From NCBI GenBank assembly GCA_007644065.1, contig VJWN01000010.1, positions 868,001 to 932,000 of the forward strand: DNA of 64,000 nucleotides. Direction: 5' to 3'. Positions 1-11,313 of this stretch are shown in pieces. This DNA is from Margaritispora aquatica. Lineage: Eukaryota > Ascomycota > Leotiomycetes > Helotiales > Discinellaceae. The translations under genes were made by a program, and so were the position numbers. Position 1 is the first letter of the stretch, and every line of letters begins with the position of its first letter. A model generated the notes under the pieces. It did not search any database. It was not told the DNA's origin and saw only the letters and a list, made by a program, of their open reading frames with translations.

Positions 1-1359
1 GTTCTATATACCAGTACCTGTGTAAACGTACTGCTGATGTCTCTGATGCATGGAAGGTCGAAAGTTCGCCATCATGCCGCTTGGAACTCATTTTCCACTC
101 ACTTGCCCTGTTGATCTTCACTTAAAGCAAGCGCTTTACTTTTCTACAGCAGCTTGAACTTCCTCATTAACGATGCTCGTCTCATCAAAAAAAAAAAAAA
201 ATGAAACCTACTACGTCAGTGGTAGAGAATCGCACAGAATCATTGCGCCATTTTGATCAATCGGAAGAAATAAGATTTACAAAATGCAGTAGTTGTGATA
301 TTCCTAGTTACGTTCCGCAATCACTTGATTCGAGAGCTACGAAATTTGAAAGTCACAGGCATTTGGTAACTCGAACAAGCTATTGTACGCGTACCCATCA
401 ACCATTAAATGTATTGTGGCGTTAGATCATTGTACAAGTAACACGGATTTCAAATGTGTATGTCGAGATCAAGCTCGATTACGCGATGTGAGATAGTGAC
501 ATGGTGCAAAGCTTACATCTTCGTAGCCAATGCGATCCTGTCACACAGCAGATCTTTCTTTACCAAGATATCGGGCTTTATGTTTCGTGTCGTTGGAACT
601 TCTCCCGACTTATTAATTTCGCACATACAAGTGAGACAGCATATGCAGGTAAGCGTCTTACCCCACACCAAAGTACAGTACGGGGTATCAGGTTTGGAGA
701 ATGAAGTACTGATTTAAGCTTTGGATATACAGCTTCAATGGCCACGGGGGGCTCACGTTTCTTTTGATATGGCGTTTGAATGCAAGAAAAATAACAGGTC
801 TAGCATGTGAATCCGCCATCCCGTCGATCACATCTTGATTTACTTTTGGACTATCTTAACGAACCACCACGATCAAAGATCAACTTGGCATTTGTGTCAC
901 CTTTGAAAACTTCACGTTACATAATTGTGTACATTACAATCACTTAGAAGAGGGATCATCTAGCCAAGGAGAGGGTTTTTTGCTGTCTCTGCAGCGCCAG
1001 CTGAAGATGCACAATGTTCTGTAGGTACATAGCCGAGATCAATCTCGATGCAAGAGCTCCATCTATCAGTCCTATTTGTCGAGAGTAACTCAAAGTCAGG
1101 ATAGCTTCGGGTAGACTAAGCTATGGGCTGAGCTTGCACATGTTTCTCATCGTTGCGACTGTAATTAACTCCAAGTAACACAAGATGCAATAACAGGAGA
1201 TAATAAGTAACAGAGACACAACCAGGAACTCTAGTCTCAACTCGGCTTTACTTTGAGAAGGTATAAGTACGCATCTAATTCCCACCTATTCAGATAGACA
1301 GACACAGTTCACATTTCGAAACAATCATACGTCCACTGCCAAACTACCATACAGTCACA
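1..1359. other. Intergenic, no gene seen
   Basis: Short open frames here (for example 201-425 and 454-717) have no start context, intron signals or recognisable protein features. The only likely functional part is the promoter of the downstream small secreted protein. Confidence 0.5.
1262..1267 (+). promoter_or_regulatory. TATA-like box of small secreted protein gene
   Basis: TATAAG lies 98 bases before the ATG at 1360. The leader between them is pyrimidine- and CA-rich, as in many fungal promoters. Confidence 0.35.
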
Positions 1360-2047
1360 ATGTATTTTTCAACAGCGGCTCTCATTCTCTGTCTTCACTT
1401 GGTGACCGCAGCCCCTCGCCATCAAATCCGTGATGGTAACATGCTTATCACAGTCAACATTGACACCAGTGAGTCTGCCATCTCAAAACTCATGATGGGG
1501 CACGGTCTCTAACACAAGCAGCTTCTGATAGAGGTGACGTGCGTGACTTCGCTCTCATCAAGACTGCTCCCCATAGCATCAACCCTCACGATCGTGCATC
1601 CGATTTGATCCCAGTGGATGTCACTTCCACTCCCCAATCGATCTTGAAGTCTTCTAAAGCATCTCAAAACACTGTTGTGAGTCCCTTGCGGGTCGCGACC
1701 TCTCCAAAACAATACAATATAAACTAACGACGTCGAACCTCCAGCAGGAACAGATCCCTGGATGGATCTTTTTCGATGGCAAGAGATTCGAGGCAAGTGT
1801 CCACGGCAACACATTCTGGAACATCAGAGGCGAGCTATACGAACCGTTCCCTATCGAGGAATTTCTGCTTGATCCTCTGATCTTCTCTCTCAACGACCCA
1901 TTGGATTTCGAGGGCGAATTTGTCGGCAAGATTGGTCGAGGTGAGGCGGTTTTGACATGGCCCAAATCAGGTGCCAGTATCAAAGGTAGAGCCGGTGTAG
2001 GTGATTATGAAGTTAAGGGCAAGACCTACATTGCCTGGTTTCTATAA
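1360..2047 (+). CDS. Small secreted protein, unknown function
   Basis: I do not recognise the family. Three exons fit: 1360-1468, 1522-1676 and 1748-2047. GTGAGT donors are at 1469 and 1677, CTAAC branch sites precede both acceptors, and phases agree, giving 187 aa. The first 18 residues look like a signal peptide, with a hydrophobic core LILCLHLV and a cleavage-like TAA before Pro19. The mature chain of about 170 residues has no cysteine, is acidic and aromatic-rich, and ends in TYIAWFL. Both acceptors are NAGNAG type (AAGCAG at 1516-1521, CAGCAG at 1742-1747), so one-residue isoforms are possible. A secreted effector or wall-associated protein is possible, but nothing in the sequence proves it. 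Confidence 0.7.
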
Positions 2048-3049
2048 AGTGGTCGCAGGAATGAACACAGGGGCGCCGATTGGGAGAGGAGTAGAAGGGG
2101 ACTTGCTCGCACGGAGCCGGTGTAGGAACGACATTCATTTGGGATTTGGGATGTGGATTTCGTCTGGATTTTCTCTATTCTGATGGCGGAGGGGACTTTA
2201 GTTTTCTTCTTCACCTCTCGTCACCTCTTGGCCCAGTACTTTCAGCCTCTATTCTCGACACAACTATGCGTTGAGTATCTCAGTTGTTAGGATGCCTGGT
2301 TCTCCCTCTTAATTTCGAACCATTCGGCCTCTCTTTCGCAGCCTAAATAGGAGGCCTGGACTCACAATTCCAGGGACAGGTAATGCAATTGTAATCTCAA
2401 ATCTCGCTTCTCATACTATCATTTTGGAGTTAAGATCTAACTCTATCGTTATCAAAAATTGTTGAAACCCCCTTTGATGCCGCGCGCCCGGAGTAAGAAA
2501 ACATTAGGCTGTAATTGTGTTTATACGCTGCCACACTTATCGGACGTTGTTTCGATCTCGCTTAATATTGAAAATGAATTTTGTAACAACTAGCAGAGGT
2601 TTTAGTCTACGAGTACGAGAGGAAACAAGGAGTTAAGGTTTGACAAACATTATGTTTCCTTGATAAAGTTGGCAAGAAAAAGACAGCGAAATCTGAGGTC
2701 AAAAGTGAGAGTGTGGTCTGAACCAGTACTCTTCATATTCTTAATAATTCTACGCTCGCTTAAGCTACTCCCACTGCTTAACATGGCTCAACTGATATCT
2801 ACTGCTGAGTGGAGATCCTGCTTCAACGTCGCGTTTCGAGTTGGCACGAAAACCTAGATTCGTGCACCCTACACTCTTTCTATAGCATTGTAGAGATATT
2901 GATATCGTCCTGTGTTCTGTGCTAAGGTGGTTACACCTGCTCGTAGCCCTCAAACTAAATGGCGTCTTCTAAACCTAGTGGTAGCTAACTATGCAATTCT
3001 AAAGATTTTTGCACCGTTCGCTCAAGATGGCATCAATCGTAATGCGTAA
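2048..3049. other. Intergenic, no gene seen
   Basis: This is a convergent spacer between the secreted-protein gene and the minus-strand gene that follows. Frames at 2660-2857 and 2765-2953 have no support. Confidence 0.5.
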
Positions 3050-3889
3050 TCATTCATTCGTTTTTCGCTTCTTCCCTCCCTTTTTCGGAACTTCTTTCTC
3101 CAGCTTGTCGGTCAACGGCGCGTAAGGAGCAGCAATTCCCATATCTTGTCGTTTGATCCCTTGTCCACCAGAAAATATGACTTGGCCATCTGGACCTATG
3201 CGCGCAGGCGAGCCTTCGTTGGGTCTTGCGATTTGATCTGCATGGAGTTTGTCCAGCGACTCTCCCACGATTCCATACTGCGACCAGTTGATCGCCGGTG
3301 TCCGTATCACAGTCTGAGGCTTGGGTATTGGGTCCCAAGTCGTTTTCCTAGGATTTGACTCGACGCCTGACATCCGTTTATCTTCCCCTTCTTGTGGCCC
3401 ATTCTCATCGTCTTCATCCTCGTCCAGTGGCTGAGGGTCGAATAATGGATCCCCTCTCATCTTGATGTTTCCCTTCAATAGAGCATCTACAAATTCCTCC
3501 GGCTCCGCCAACGCCCGCGCCTTTGTCCTTGCTAAAATCGCAATATCATTTGTGGCAGTTTTCTTCTGATTCAACAGCACCGCAATCGCGCTCTTCAGCG
3601 CCAGAGTATCTGGATTTGTCTCAAAATCTATCGGTATCATGGGCGGTTGCGGTATACTGACTTGCTCAGGCTGCGAGTGCGTATAGATGTGCGTTTGTTG
3701 TGGCGGCGCATTGTGAGTTTGGTTCGAGGATGATGATGACGCGGCGAGTCGCGCTGCAGCTAGTGTAGGTGTGAGAGGAGAGAAGGGCGGTGCCTGTGTA
3801 GGCGAGGTGGATCGCGAATTGTTGTTTGTATTTTGAGAAGAGCGTCTTCGAGATTCTTTTGGGGATGTGTCGAGGGTTAGAGAGGGCAT
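3050..3889 (-). CDS. Conserved-looking nuclear-type protein, unknown function
   Basis: An uninterrupted 279-codon frame starts at the ATG at 3889. The N-terminal third is Ser/Thr/Pro/Asn-rich low complexity with basic patches. A helical segment follows at about residues 92-130, containing LNQKKTATNDIAILARTKAR. Next come a very acidic linker (DEDEDDE) and a conserved-looking stretch at about 193-215 around NWSQYGIVGESLDKLHADQ. The protein ends in a Lys-rich tail (KKGGKKRK) that could act as a nuclear signal. No catalytic motif is visible. It is probably a subunit of a nuclear complex, which is an inference from composition only. Confidence 0.7.
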   Translation of the reverse strand: MPSLTLDTSPKESRRRSSQNTNNNSRSTSPTQAPPFSPLTPTLAAARLAASSSSSNQTHNAPPQQTHIYTHSQPEQVSIPQPPMIPIDFETNPDTLALKSAIAVLLNQKKTATNDIAILARTKARALAEPEEFVDALLKGNIKMRGDPLFDPQPLDEDEDDENGPQEGEDKRMSGVESNPRKTTWDPIPKPQTVIRTPAINWSQYGIVGESLDKLHADQIARPNEGSPARIGPDGQVIFSGGQGIKRQDMGIAAPYAPLTDKLEKEVPKKGGKKRKTNE

Positions 3890-4480
3890 CGCGGTGCTTG
3901 GGCAGGAGAAAGCTACAGAGGGGAAATGGTGGGGTGCAGTGTTTGGTACAGTACGGTGGTTGAATCGCGATAACGATAGCGGCTAATTTTAGATTTCAGG
4001 CAGCATTAAGATATTGTTCTCATGCCTCAATCATCACGTGCGCTATACATTGTGATATCACATGACTATTGCAGTTATCCCAGTCATCACATGACTGTCT
4101 GGTAGTTGGAACATCTCCCTACCTTATGGCGTGGATAGACATTAAACCCAGCTGTCAACCCAGGAAATCATTTGCCGTTCAGATCCTGCAGAATCACTTC
4201 AAATGTGGCTTGGGAGGCGCCCCCCGGTGGATCGGAAAGTATTTAGGCTATTGACTGCTCCGGATAATCTCCTCCCCCACCAAAGATCACCCGCAATTGA
4301 CGACACACGATACCAAACATCCAAAAAACTGGAAAGAATGGAGTTTTATGTCAGGAAATACCCTCACATGATGGTTCTGGATAAATTCAAATCCTTGGGT
4401 CCTACTTAAGAATCATTCGTTGGGCACCATGAGCCATCAGCTATTCATCTCCAGAATAATTCGAATCGTATCACTTCAAT
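3890..4480. other. Divergent promoter region
   Basis: This region lies between two outward-facing genes, the minus-strand unknown gene and the plus-strand GH43 gene. It contains the E-box-like cluster described separately. The small frames at 4069-4409 are not supported. Confidence 0.5.
4035..4096. promoter_or_regulatory. E-box-like cluster (CACGTG plus two TCACATGACT)
   Basis: CACGTG is at 4035-4040, and two identical TCACATGACT decamers are at 4058-4067 and 4087-4096. The decamers are 29 bases apart, about three helical turns. CACGTG/CACATG sites are typical targets of bHLH factors. Their place between divergent genes suggests a shared control region, but binding is inferred. Confidence 0.4.
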
Positions 4481-5490
4481 ATGTCAAGTAAACCTCTTGT
4501 AACGCACATCTTTACAGCTGATCCATCAGCGCATGTCTTCAATGGCAAGCTATACATCTACCCATCTCATGACGTCAAGACAGATATCCAGGATAACGAC
4601 AATGGCGACCAATATGCCATGAATGATTACCATGTTCTGTCTCTCGACGAAGTAGGAGGTCCAGTCACAGATCATGGCGTAGCTTTGGCATTAGCGGATA
4701 TTCCTTGGGCTGGAAAGCAACTTTGGGCTCCAGATGCGGCTACGAAGAATGGGAAATACTACCTGTATTTTCCAGCTCGTGATAAGGAGAATGTCTTCCG
4801 GATTGGAGTGGCCGTTAGCGATGTTCCAGAAGGACCATTCAAACCTGAACCAAAACCAATTGAGGGAAGCTACAGCATTGATCCTGCTAGCTTTGTTGAT
4901 GATGATGGAGAGGCATATTTGTATTTTGGAGGAATCTGGGGTGGTCAACGTGAGTGTTCATTACTAGATCAACATGGATTTCGCTAAAGAAAATAGTTCA
5001 ATGCTGGGCATCAGGAAAATTTGACGCAGACGCATACACAAACATGGAGGCGAAATCAGGACCAGCATTCATGCCTCGAGTTGCAAAACTAAGCCAAGAT
5101 ATGCTCTCCTTCGATGGAGGTGTTCATGAATTAGCCATTCTTCGAGACGATGGTGAACCACTTCCCTCGCACGACCACGATAGGCGTTTCTTCGAGGCGG
5201 CATGGATGCACAAGTATGGTGGGAAGTACTACTTCTCCTACTCGACTGGCGATACTCACTTCCTATGTTATGCTACTGGCGATAGTCCACTTGGCCCCTT
5301 CACCTATCGTGGACGCATTCTTGAGCCTGTGGCTGGATGGACGACCCATCACTCCATTGTTGAGCACAAGAGCAAATGGTATCTCTTCCATCACGATACT
5401 GAGCTTTCTGGCAAGAATCACCTTAGATGCGTCAAAGTTCGGGAGATTTTCTATGATGATAATGGGAACATAAAGTTGTCTGCTGCTTAG
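4481..5490 (+). CDS. Glycoside hydrolase family 43 (beta-xylosidase / arabinofuranosidase type)
   Basis: Two exons, 4481-4949 and 4997-5490, give 320 aa. The 47-base intron has donor GTGAGT and acceptor AATAG, and phase 1 joins correctly. The five-bladed propeller active-site triad of GH43 is visible: catalytic base Asp14 in TADPSAH, pKa modulator Asp134 in SIDPASF, and acid Glu223 in FFEAAW. The chain has no signal peptide and starts directly with the catalytic domain, so the enzyme probably works inside the cell on short xylo- or arabino-oligosaccharides that have been imported. The exact sugar specificity cannot be read from sequence. The length is right for a single-domain GH43 without a carbohydrate-binding module. 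Confidence 0.92.
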
Positions 5491-5902
5491 AATAACCGAA
5501 GCTCATGCGTCAACATTGATGGCAATCATCTCTAGATAGCACTTTGAATGCACTACGGTCTCTCATGCTTTCCTTTCCCATCACGAACTCAGATATTCGG
5601 ATGTGAGAATCACTACATTGTTTCCGATCCCTCGTGCTATTTTTGATTATTCACACAATGGACCCACATGAGGGCTCTTTGAATTATAAAAGATCAAAGA
5701 AAATTAATCTTTTGTGCTGGCGAATAACAATCACCACCCAGATCCGGATTGTTCAACAAGTCTTTCTCTAGTCGACTTCGTTCTTCCTCGTTTGCTACAG
5801 GTCTGCCATATATATAGTATGCCAGTAGACACCCATCTAAAGCACTTTTATGTCTACACTTCAATCTTAAAAACTACTGGTTAAGCAAAACTGTTTATCA
5901 GC
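5491..5902. other. Intergenic, no gene seen
   Basis: AT-rich 3' flank of the GH43 gene and upstream region of the broken F-box-like gene. Confidence 0.45.
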
Positions 5903-6834
5903 ATGGGATTCACGACCTCCTCAGGTCAATCCTCAATAGGAAGCACAGGATCACCAGTAAAGCCCAAAACACAATGCTTGCAGCCAGAGATATGGGGAAA
6001 ACTGCCCATAGAGCTGCAGATGATAAATTGCGCGACTCCTGCTTCGTTTTGATAAACCTCGCCCAGTCGAGGCCATCCTTGATTTTCGAGAGTTAACTTA
6101 CACTATCCCACGTAAGTCTTAGTATTGCTTATTTGACTACTCCCATACCAAAGCTAGTAGCGCTGCGTCAAAACCTACACAGAAATCCAAATCCGGTTGG
6201 CGAGGTGGCGCCTCGCTTCTTTTTACGTGCTGGAAAATAGTAGGTCAAACTTCAAAACCGATCTTTTTAATACCGTAAACTAACCTTTAACAGTAGCAAA
6301 ATCCCAAATATAGCACTAGTATCGATATACTACTGGGTCATGTACCTCCGACGCAATCCCGACACCTTTCGCTTCCATACAGACCCACCCATCCGCTATA
6401 ATGCCAGCATCGTCACCATATTCTTCGACTTACGCAAGCTATTCGCCATCGAGGAATTATATTCCTATTTCCCGAATCGTCCTTCGCCACCTTTCTACAT
6501 CCGTTTGCCTGGAAATCCACAGCTCGAAGGCTTATCCGATATCCAGAGGCTCGCAACTCCAGTGGCAGTAAACAGAGATGCACCTGTTTTGAGGCTCACT
6601 GGACTATGCTACTTTGCACACGATTGGCCCGCGGCAGCGGCAGCGAATAGGATCCAGAACAAGGAAAAGCGTGGGTTGGTGAGATCTAATATAAGATGTA
6701 GGGATTATTCTAAGGATATTTTTGATGCGTTTGAGATGGCAGGGAACTTCACTCAGGAGGAGCGCATTGAGATTGATTGGTGGAGGGATCGAATTGTTAA
6801 TCTCCGAACTGGGAGGATACGGAGCTTATTTTGA
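5903..6834 (+). pseudogene. Broken F-box-like gene
   Basis: The ATG at 5903 opens a frame that reads an F-box-like start (PEIWGKLPIELQ) and then meets a stop after CATPASF. The continuation of the expected helix, INLAQSRPSLIFES, is present immediately after in another frame, and it also ends in a stop. A possible donor GTAAGT lies at 6112. An intact 3' frame, in phase from about 6294 through the ATG at 6340 to the stop at 6834, encodes about 180 residues typical of the C-terminal part of such fungal proteins (YLRRNP, IFFDLRKLF). The two frame breaks suggest a decayed gene. An unrecognised intron or an assembly error could also explain them. Confidence 0.45.
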
Positions 6835-7976
6835 GGAGATTTAGGATGTGTAAAATTGTTGTTTAGGGGTGTTGTTTATTGTTATTCAGAGGGAATTTAT
6901 TTGAAGGAAAAGAGACAGGGAGAGGGATTCTGACTGCTATTTGTCACCTATTACTGCATGTCACAGACATCTTTACGATCGCTTCTGGAATGATCATAAT
7001 TGAACTGTAGACTTGATGAGCTAATTAGTAAACAACATTGTAAACCGAAATAGGTACTCGATTACTGTACAAGAAGATGTCATAAGTTGTGAAATATGTT
7101 TAATTTGCTGACCATCCTACAAAATATGTTCATTTTTTATTATGCCAGAACAAAGAGTGATAATTATAAATCTACCTGCAAGAATGTTCTATAGTTCAAA
7201 TAGAGGCAATATAATGACAAACGGGTTTAGTTGCGGGTTGAGGTTTTGAACTTCTGTTTTTCTCAGCTCAAAAAGTAATTCAGGGGGTTAAGCGAGGGTT
7301 TGGCTGGTTTGGCTGCCGTGAGACTTGGAATACTTTTGTTTTCGGGTTTAGGTAGAGTTGCAACATAACTGAGTAATTCCAAGCTTGATGCCAAATTTTG
7401 CTTTCACGAGTGTTGAAACTTCTTCAAGTTTTATGATTGCGTTCGTCGATTACACATGTTTATACCTTGAATTTCTATCCTAATATAGCCTAACAAGTAA
7501 CTTGAGTGGTTGGGGTTTCATAAGTGAAAGTCAGGCACTGAAGCGGTAGACCCATAGGGTATACTTATCCTGATAATTAATTGTGAAGTTAAAAGACAAT
7601 ACAAAGTGAAACTATTGACGGATTTCAACATACTTCGTCGTAACTCTCTCGAGAGAATTGTGATCAAATATACAAAGTATAAACGACAAAAAGTGAATGA
7701 GACATTTAGCAGATATCACTATGATACATAATCATACTGTGATATCTCAAAGGATAAAAGTGAATGTCAAGCAGGAATATACAAGAAGGCCTGCTGATGG
7801 CGGGGTCAATATGCACACACGTGACTGCCCCGCCACTGATGAACATCCCCGTCAGCTCCGCGCAAGAACATTCGATAGTTATATACCTCAGTCAACGTTA
7901 TCTATAAAGCCCTAAAACTTTCTGAACGAGAATTGGAATACTTGCCTACAACCGCAACATCTGCGAAGCTTCCACA
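6835..7976. other. Intergenic, AT-rich
   Basis: There are no supported ORFs. The frame at 7697-7915 has no coding features. Confidence 0.5.
7903..7909 (+). promoter_or_regulatory. TATA box of ribulose-phosphate epimerase gene
   Basis: TATAAAG lies 74 bases before the ATG, a common position in fungal housekeeping promoters. Confidence 0.45.
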
Positions 7977-8902
7977 ATGTCGCCAGCTGCCATTATCGCA
8001 CCTTCAATCCTCTCTGCGGACTTCGCAGAGCTTGGAGCAGAATGCTCAAAGACAATTAAACAAGGAGCTGATTGGCTTCATGTTGGTTAGTACTTTGAAA
8101 GGAAATTTATGATTAATCAAGTTTTGACCCTTGACTGCTGGCAGATATTATGGATGGGCATTTCGTCCCCAATATCACATTCGGAGCACCCGTTGTTACC
8201 AAGATTCGAAGCCATGTTGAACGACCAGGCACGGCACACGGCAAAGGTACCTTTGATTGCCATATGATGATTGCAGAGGTAAAATAATTACCAATTCACA
8301 TCGAGGGAGCTCAATCTGATGGTCTACTAGCCAAAGAAATGGGTCAAGGACTTCCAGAAGGCGGGATGTGATCTCTACTGCTTCCACTACGAGGCAGCTA
8401 TCAACAGCACCGCGGCAGAAAGTCCTGAGGCGACAAGTGACAAGAAGACCAGTCCCAAAGAGTTGATCAGATATATCCACGACTGTGGAATGCTTGCTGG
8501 AATTGCCATCAAACCAGACACAAGTGTGGATGTGTTGTGGGATATTTTGGAATCAAACATTAAAGAAGAGGTCCCAGATGTAGGTTGCTTGTTGTGACGA
8601 AGCTTGGAAACTTTTCTGACAATCTGTAGATGGTACTAGTGATGACAGTCCATCCAGGATTTGGAGGACAGAAGTTCATGGCTTCTGAGTTGCCAAAGGT
8701 GGCCGAATTGCGAAGACGTTATCCAGAATTGAACATCGAGGTTGACGGCGGATTGGGTCCTGGAACTATCGATCAAGCCGCAGAAGCAGGTGCAAATGTT
8801 ATCGTTGCTGGGAGTGCTGTATTTGGAGCAAACGATCCTGCCGAAGTGATTGCCAAATTGCGGGAAGCTGTTAACAGCAGGAGGACCAAGGAGTCGTTGT
8901 GA
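7977..8902 (+). CDS. RPE1: Ribulose-phosphate 3-epimerase
   Basis: The enzyme interconverts ribulose 5-phosphate and xylulose 5-phosphate in the non-oxidative pentose phosphate pathway, in the cytosol. Four exons, 7977-8085, 8145-8278, 8331-8579 and 8630-8902, join to 254 aa, the family's usual size plus a small insert. Metal and catalytic residues are visible: His35 and Asp37 in [12 protein letters not shown], the second His in CHMM, the phosphate-loop [12 protein letters not shown], and the second catalytic Asp in EVDGGLGP. A fungal-type insert of about 20 residues rich in Ser/Thr/Lys lies after HYEAA. Confidence is high because all three introns fall in phase and rebuild conserved motifs. 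Confidence 0.97.
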
Positions 8903-9478
8903 TCGAGTACATATTGCATAAGCGTTTGAATTGATGTCGATAGAGCCGGGAGTTGTTGAATGGGTCCTCAGAGCCTCGCAGATGCTAGTGACTTTTCTTT
9001 TCCCTCAATGATGTCTGGTGATGGCTGGCTTGACTCGCCCAGGCAAGGTACTACCCCGCATAATGGGCCCGGATCGTGCAAAAGGGAGTTCAACTTGTGT
9101 CCAACTGCACCATCATTTGCAGTGAAGGCTTGGTGGCAGATACCGAGACAAGTCCGTTGAAATGGAAGACGTCTTATTGGACAATGCATTACCCACAGGC
9201 TACAGCTTGATCTGGGGTCGTCAAGAATAGCTCCATCAATGTGCGGGGCTGGACGACAAAATAATCCATCAAGGCGCGGCCAGTAAGTACGGCATTTCTC
9301 GTCAAACCTTCTCAAACAAGTATAATTCAACCTCGAATTCCACCAGGTGATGACTTAAATCAAATCACCTGAACTGACTGTTTACCATACATATTTTGCA
9401 AAGCTCTTCCCAAATTCCAACCTGCACTCTATCTGTGGTGAAACCGAGCCAACCCTGCAGCACTCCCGCGTCGGTAAA
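8903..9478. other. Intergenic, promoter of P450 gene
   Basis: No supported gene. Frames on both strands at 8960-9330 overlap each other without coding features. Confidence 0.5.
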
Positions 9479-11042
9479 ATGTCCATCTCAGACTTCGTCC
9501 TCTCACCCTACGCGATTCCAGTTGCTCTCGTGCTCTTCTGGCTCGTCCCATACCTCACTTCCAACACAGCTTTGAAGGATATCCCGGGGCCCATTGCTGC
9601 AAAATTCTCAAATTTATGGCTGCTTCTGCAAGCTCGTCAAGGAAAACGATATCTAAGTGTTGATGAAGCACACAAGCAGTATGGCAAGTTCGTTAGGATC
9701 CAGCCGGATCATGTAAGTATAGCAGATGAATCTGCTATACAGGAGGTTTATGGGCACGGCAATGGATTCTTGAAATCGTGAGTTATCTGACGAATTCAAA
9801 CGTCATTAACTGAAAATTACCAGTGAATATTATGATGCATTTGTGTCTATTCAACGAGGACTCTTCAATACTCGAGACCGAGCAGAACACACGCGAAAGC
9901 GTAAAACCATTTCGCACACATTCTCGACGAAGAGCATTGGTCAGTTCGAAAAATACATGCACCAGAATCTAGAACTCTTTGTGAAGCAATGGGATGCTTT
10001 ATCGACCAATGCACATGGTCAATTCGCGAAGATCGATTGCTTGCATTGGTACAACTACCTTGCATTTGATATTATCGGGGATCTTGCTTTTGGACAACCA
10101 TTTGGCATGCTAGAGAAGGGCAAGGACATCACAGAAATTAGAATGACTCCTGACGCACCGATCACATACGCCCCCGCTGTCGAAGTTTTGAACCGTCGAG
10201 GTGAGGTGTCTGGCACATTAGGTTGCTACCCTGCACTTAAGCCATACGCCAAGTACTTTCCAGACCCTTTCTTCAGCCAAGGATTAGCTGCTGTCCAAAA
10301 TCTGGCTGGAATCGCCGTTGCACGTGTTAGCCAACGTCTCGAGGGCAAGAAGGATCCTGAAAGAGTAGATCTCTTGGCTCGTCTCATGGAAGGCAAGGAC
10401 GAGAGTGGGCAGAAATTAGGTCGTGCAGAGCTCACAGCTGAAGCATTGACACAACTCATTGCCGGGTCTGACACTACCTCCAACACATCATGTGCTATCC
10501 TTTATTGGGTTTGCAAAACACCTGGTGTCCTTCAGAAGCTACAGAAGGAGTTAGACGAAGCTATTCCCGAAGGCATTGACACTCCAAGCTTTGACATGGT
10601 CAAGGAGTTGCCGTACATGCAAAAGGTCATCAACGAGACTCTTCGTATTCATTCTACCTCATCTCTTGGTCTCCCACGTCTTGTTCCTCCAGGACCTGGT
10701 GTCACCATCCTCGGTCGTCACTTTCCCGCCAACACCGTCCTGTCTGTTCCAGCTTACACAATTCACCACTCCAAGGAGATCTGGGGAAGCAACGCAGATG
10801 AGTTCGATCCCGATCGTTGGAGCAACTTGACAGATAGGCAGAAGACAGGCTTCATTCCCTTCTCTTACGGTCCTAGATCTTGCGTTGGCCGCAATGTCGC
10901 TGAGATGGAATTGGCTTTGATCGTCGCCACTACTTTCAGGAGATATGACTTCGAATTGTATGAGAAGAAGCTTGAGACCAGAGAGGGCTTCTTAAGGAAG
11001 CCATTGCAGTGCATGGTTGGCATCAAGAAGAGATCTAGTTGA
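9479..11042 (+). CDS. Cytochrome P450, benzoate 4-monooxygenase type (CYP53 family)
   Basis: Two exons, 9479-9777 and 9824-11042, give 505 aa. An N-terminal membrane anchor lies at about residues 9-28, followed by the proline hinge IPGP. The oxygen-binding I-helix AGSDTT is at 313-318, the ExxR motif ETLR at 371-374, and the heme loop FSYGPRSCVG has its ligand at Cys453. The N-terminal region RGLFNTRDRAEHTRKRK is characteristic of CYP53, the para-hydroxylases of benzoate in the ER of ascomycetes. These feed aromatic acids into the protocatechuate/beta-ketoadipate route and detoxify plant phenolics. It needs a cytochrome P450 reductase encoded elsewhere. Substrate assignment is by family resemblance. 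Confidence 0.9.
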
Positions 11043-11313
11043 ATAGCAAAGGATAAATGAACGGTATAGGTGGCGTATCTTTCATGTATAGTTAGGTGCA
11101 GTGGAGTCATTACAAATTTGATTATTCCTATGCATTTGCAACACAATCATTAGCTATATGCCGTGTGATTTCCTCCATTTACTTTTGCTATCGTTTTGAT
11201 GTTGCTTTGCGCACAAAAAATTTGTGTTTTGTGTCTCTTCTAACATCGTTTTGTAATTGTATTTTGCTGCAAATTATGCACCTGTTCGTTACGAGCGACC
11301 GATGGTATCTCAC
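11043..11313. other. Spacer 3' of P450 gene
   Basis: T-rich 3' flank. No gene seen. Confidence 0.4.
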
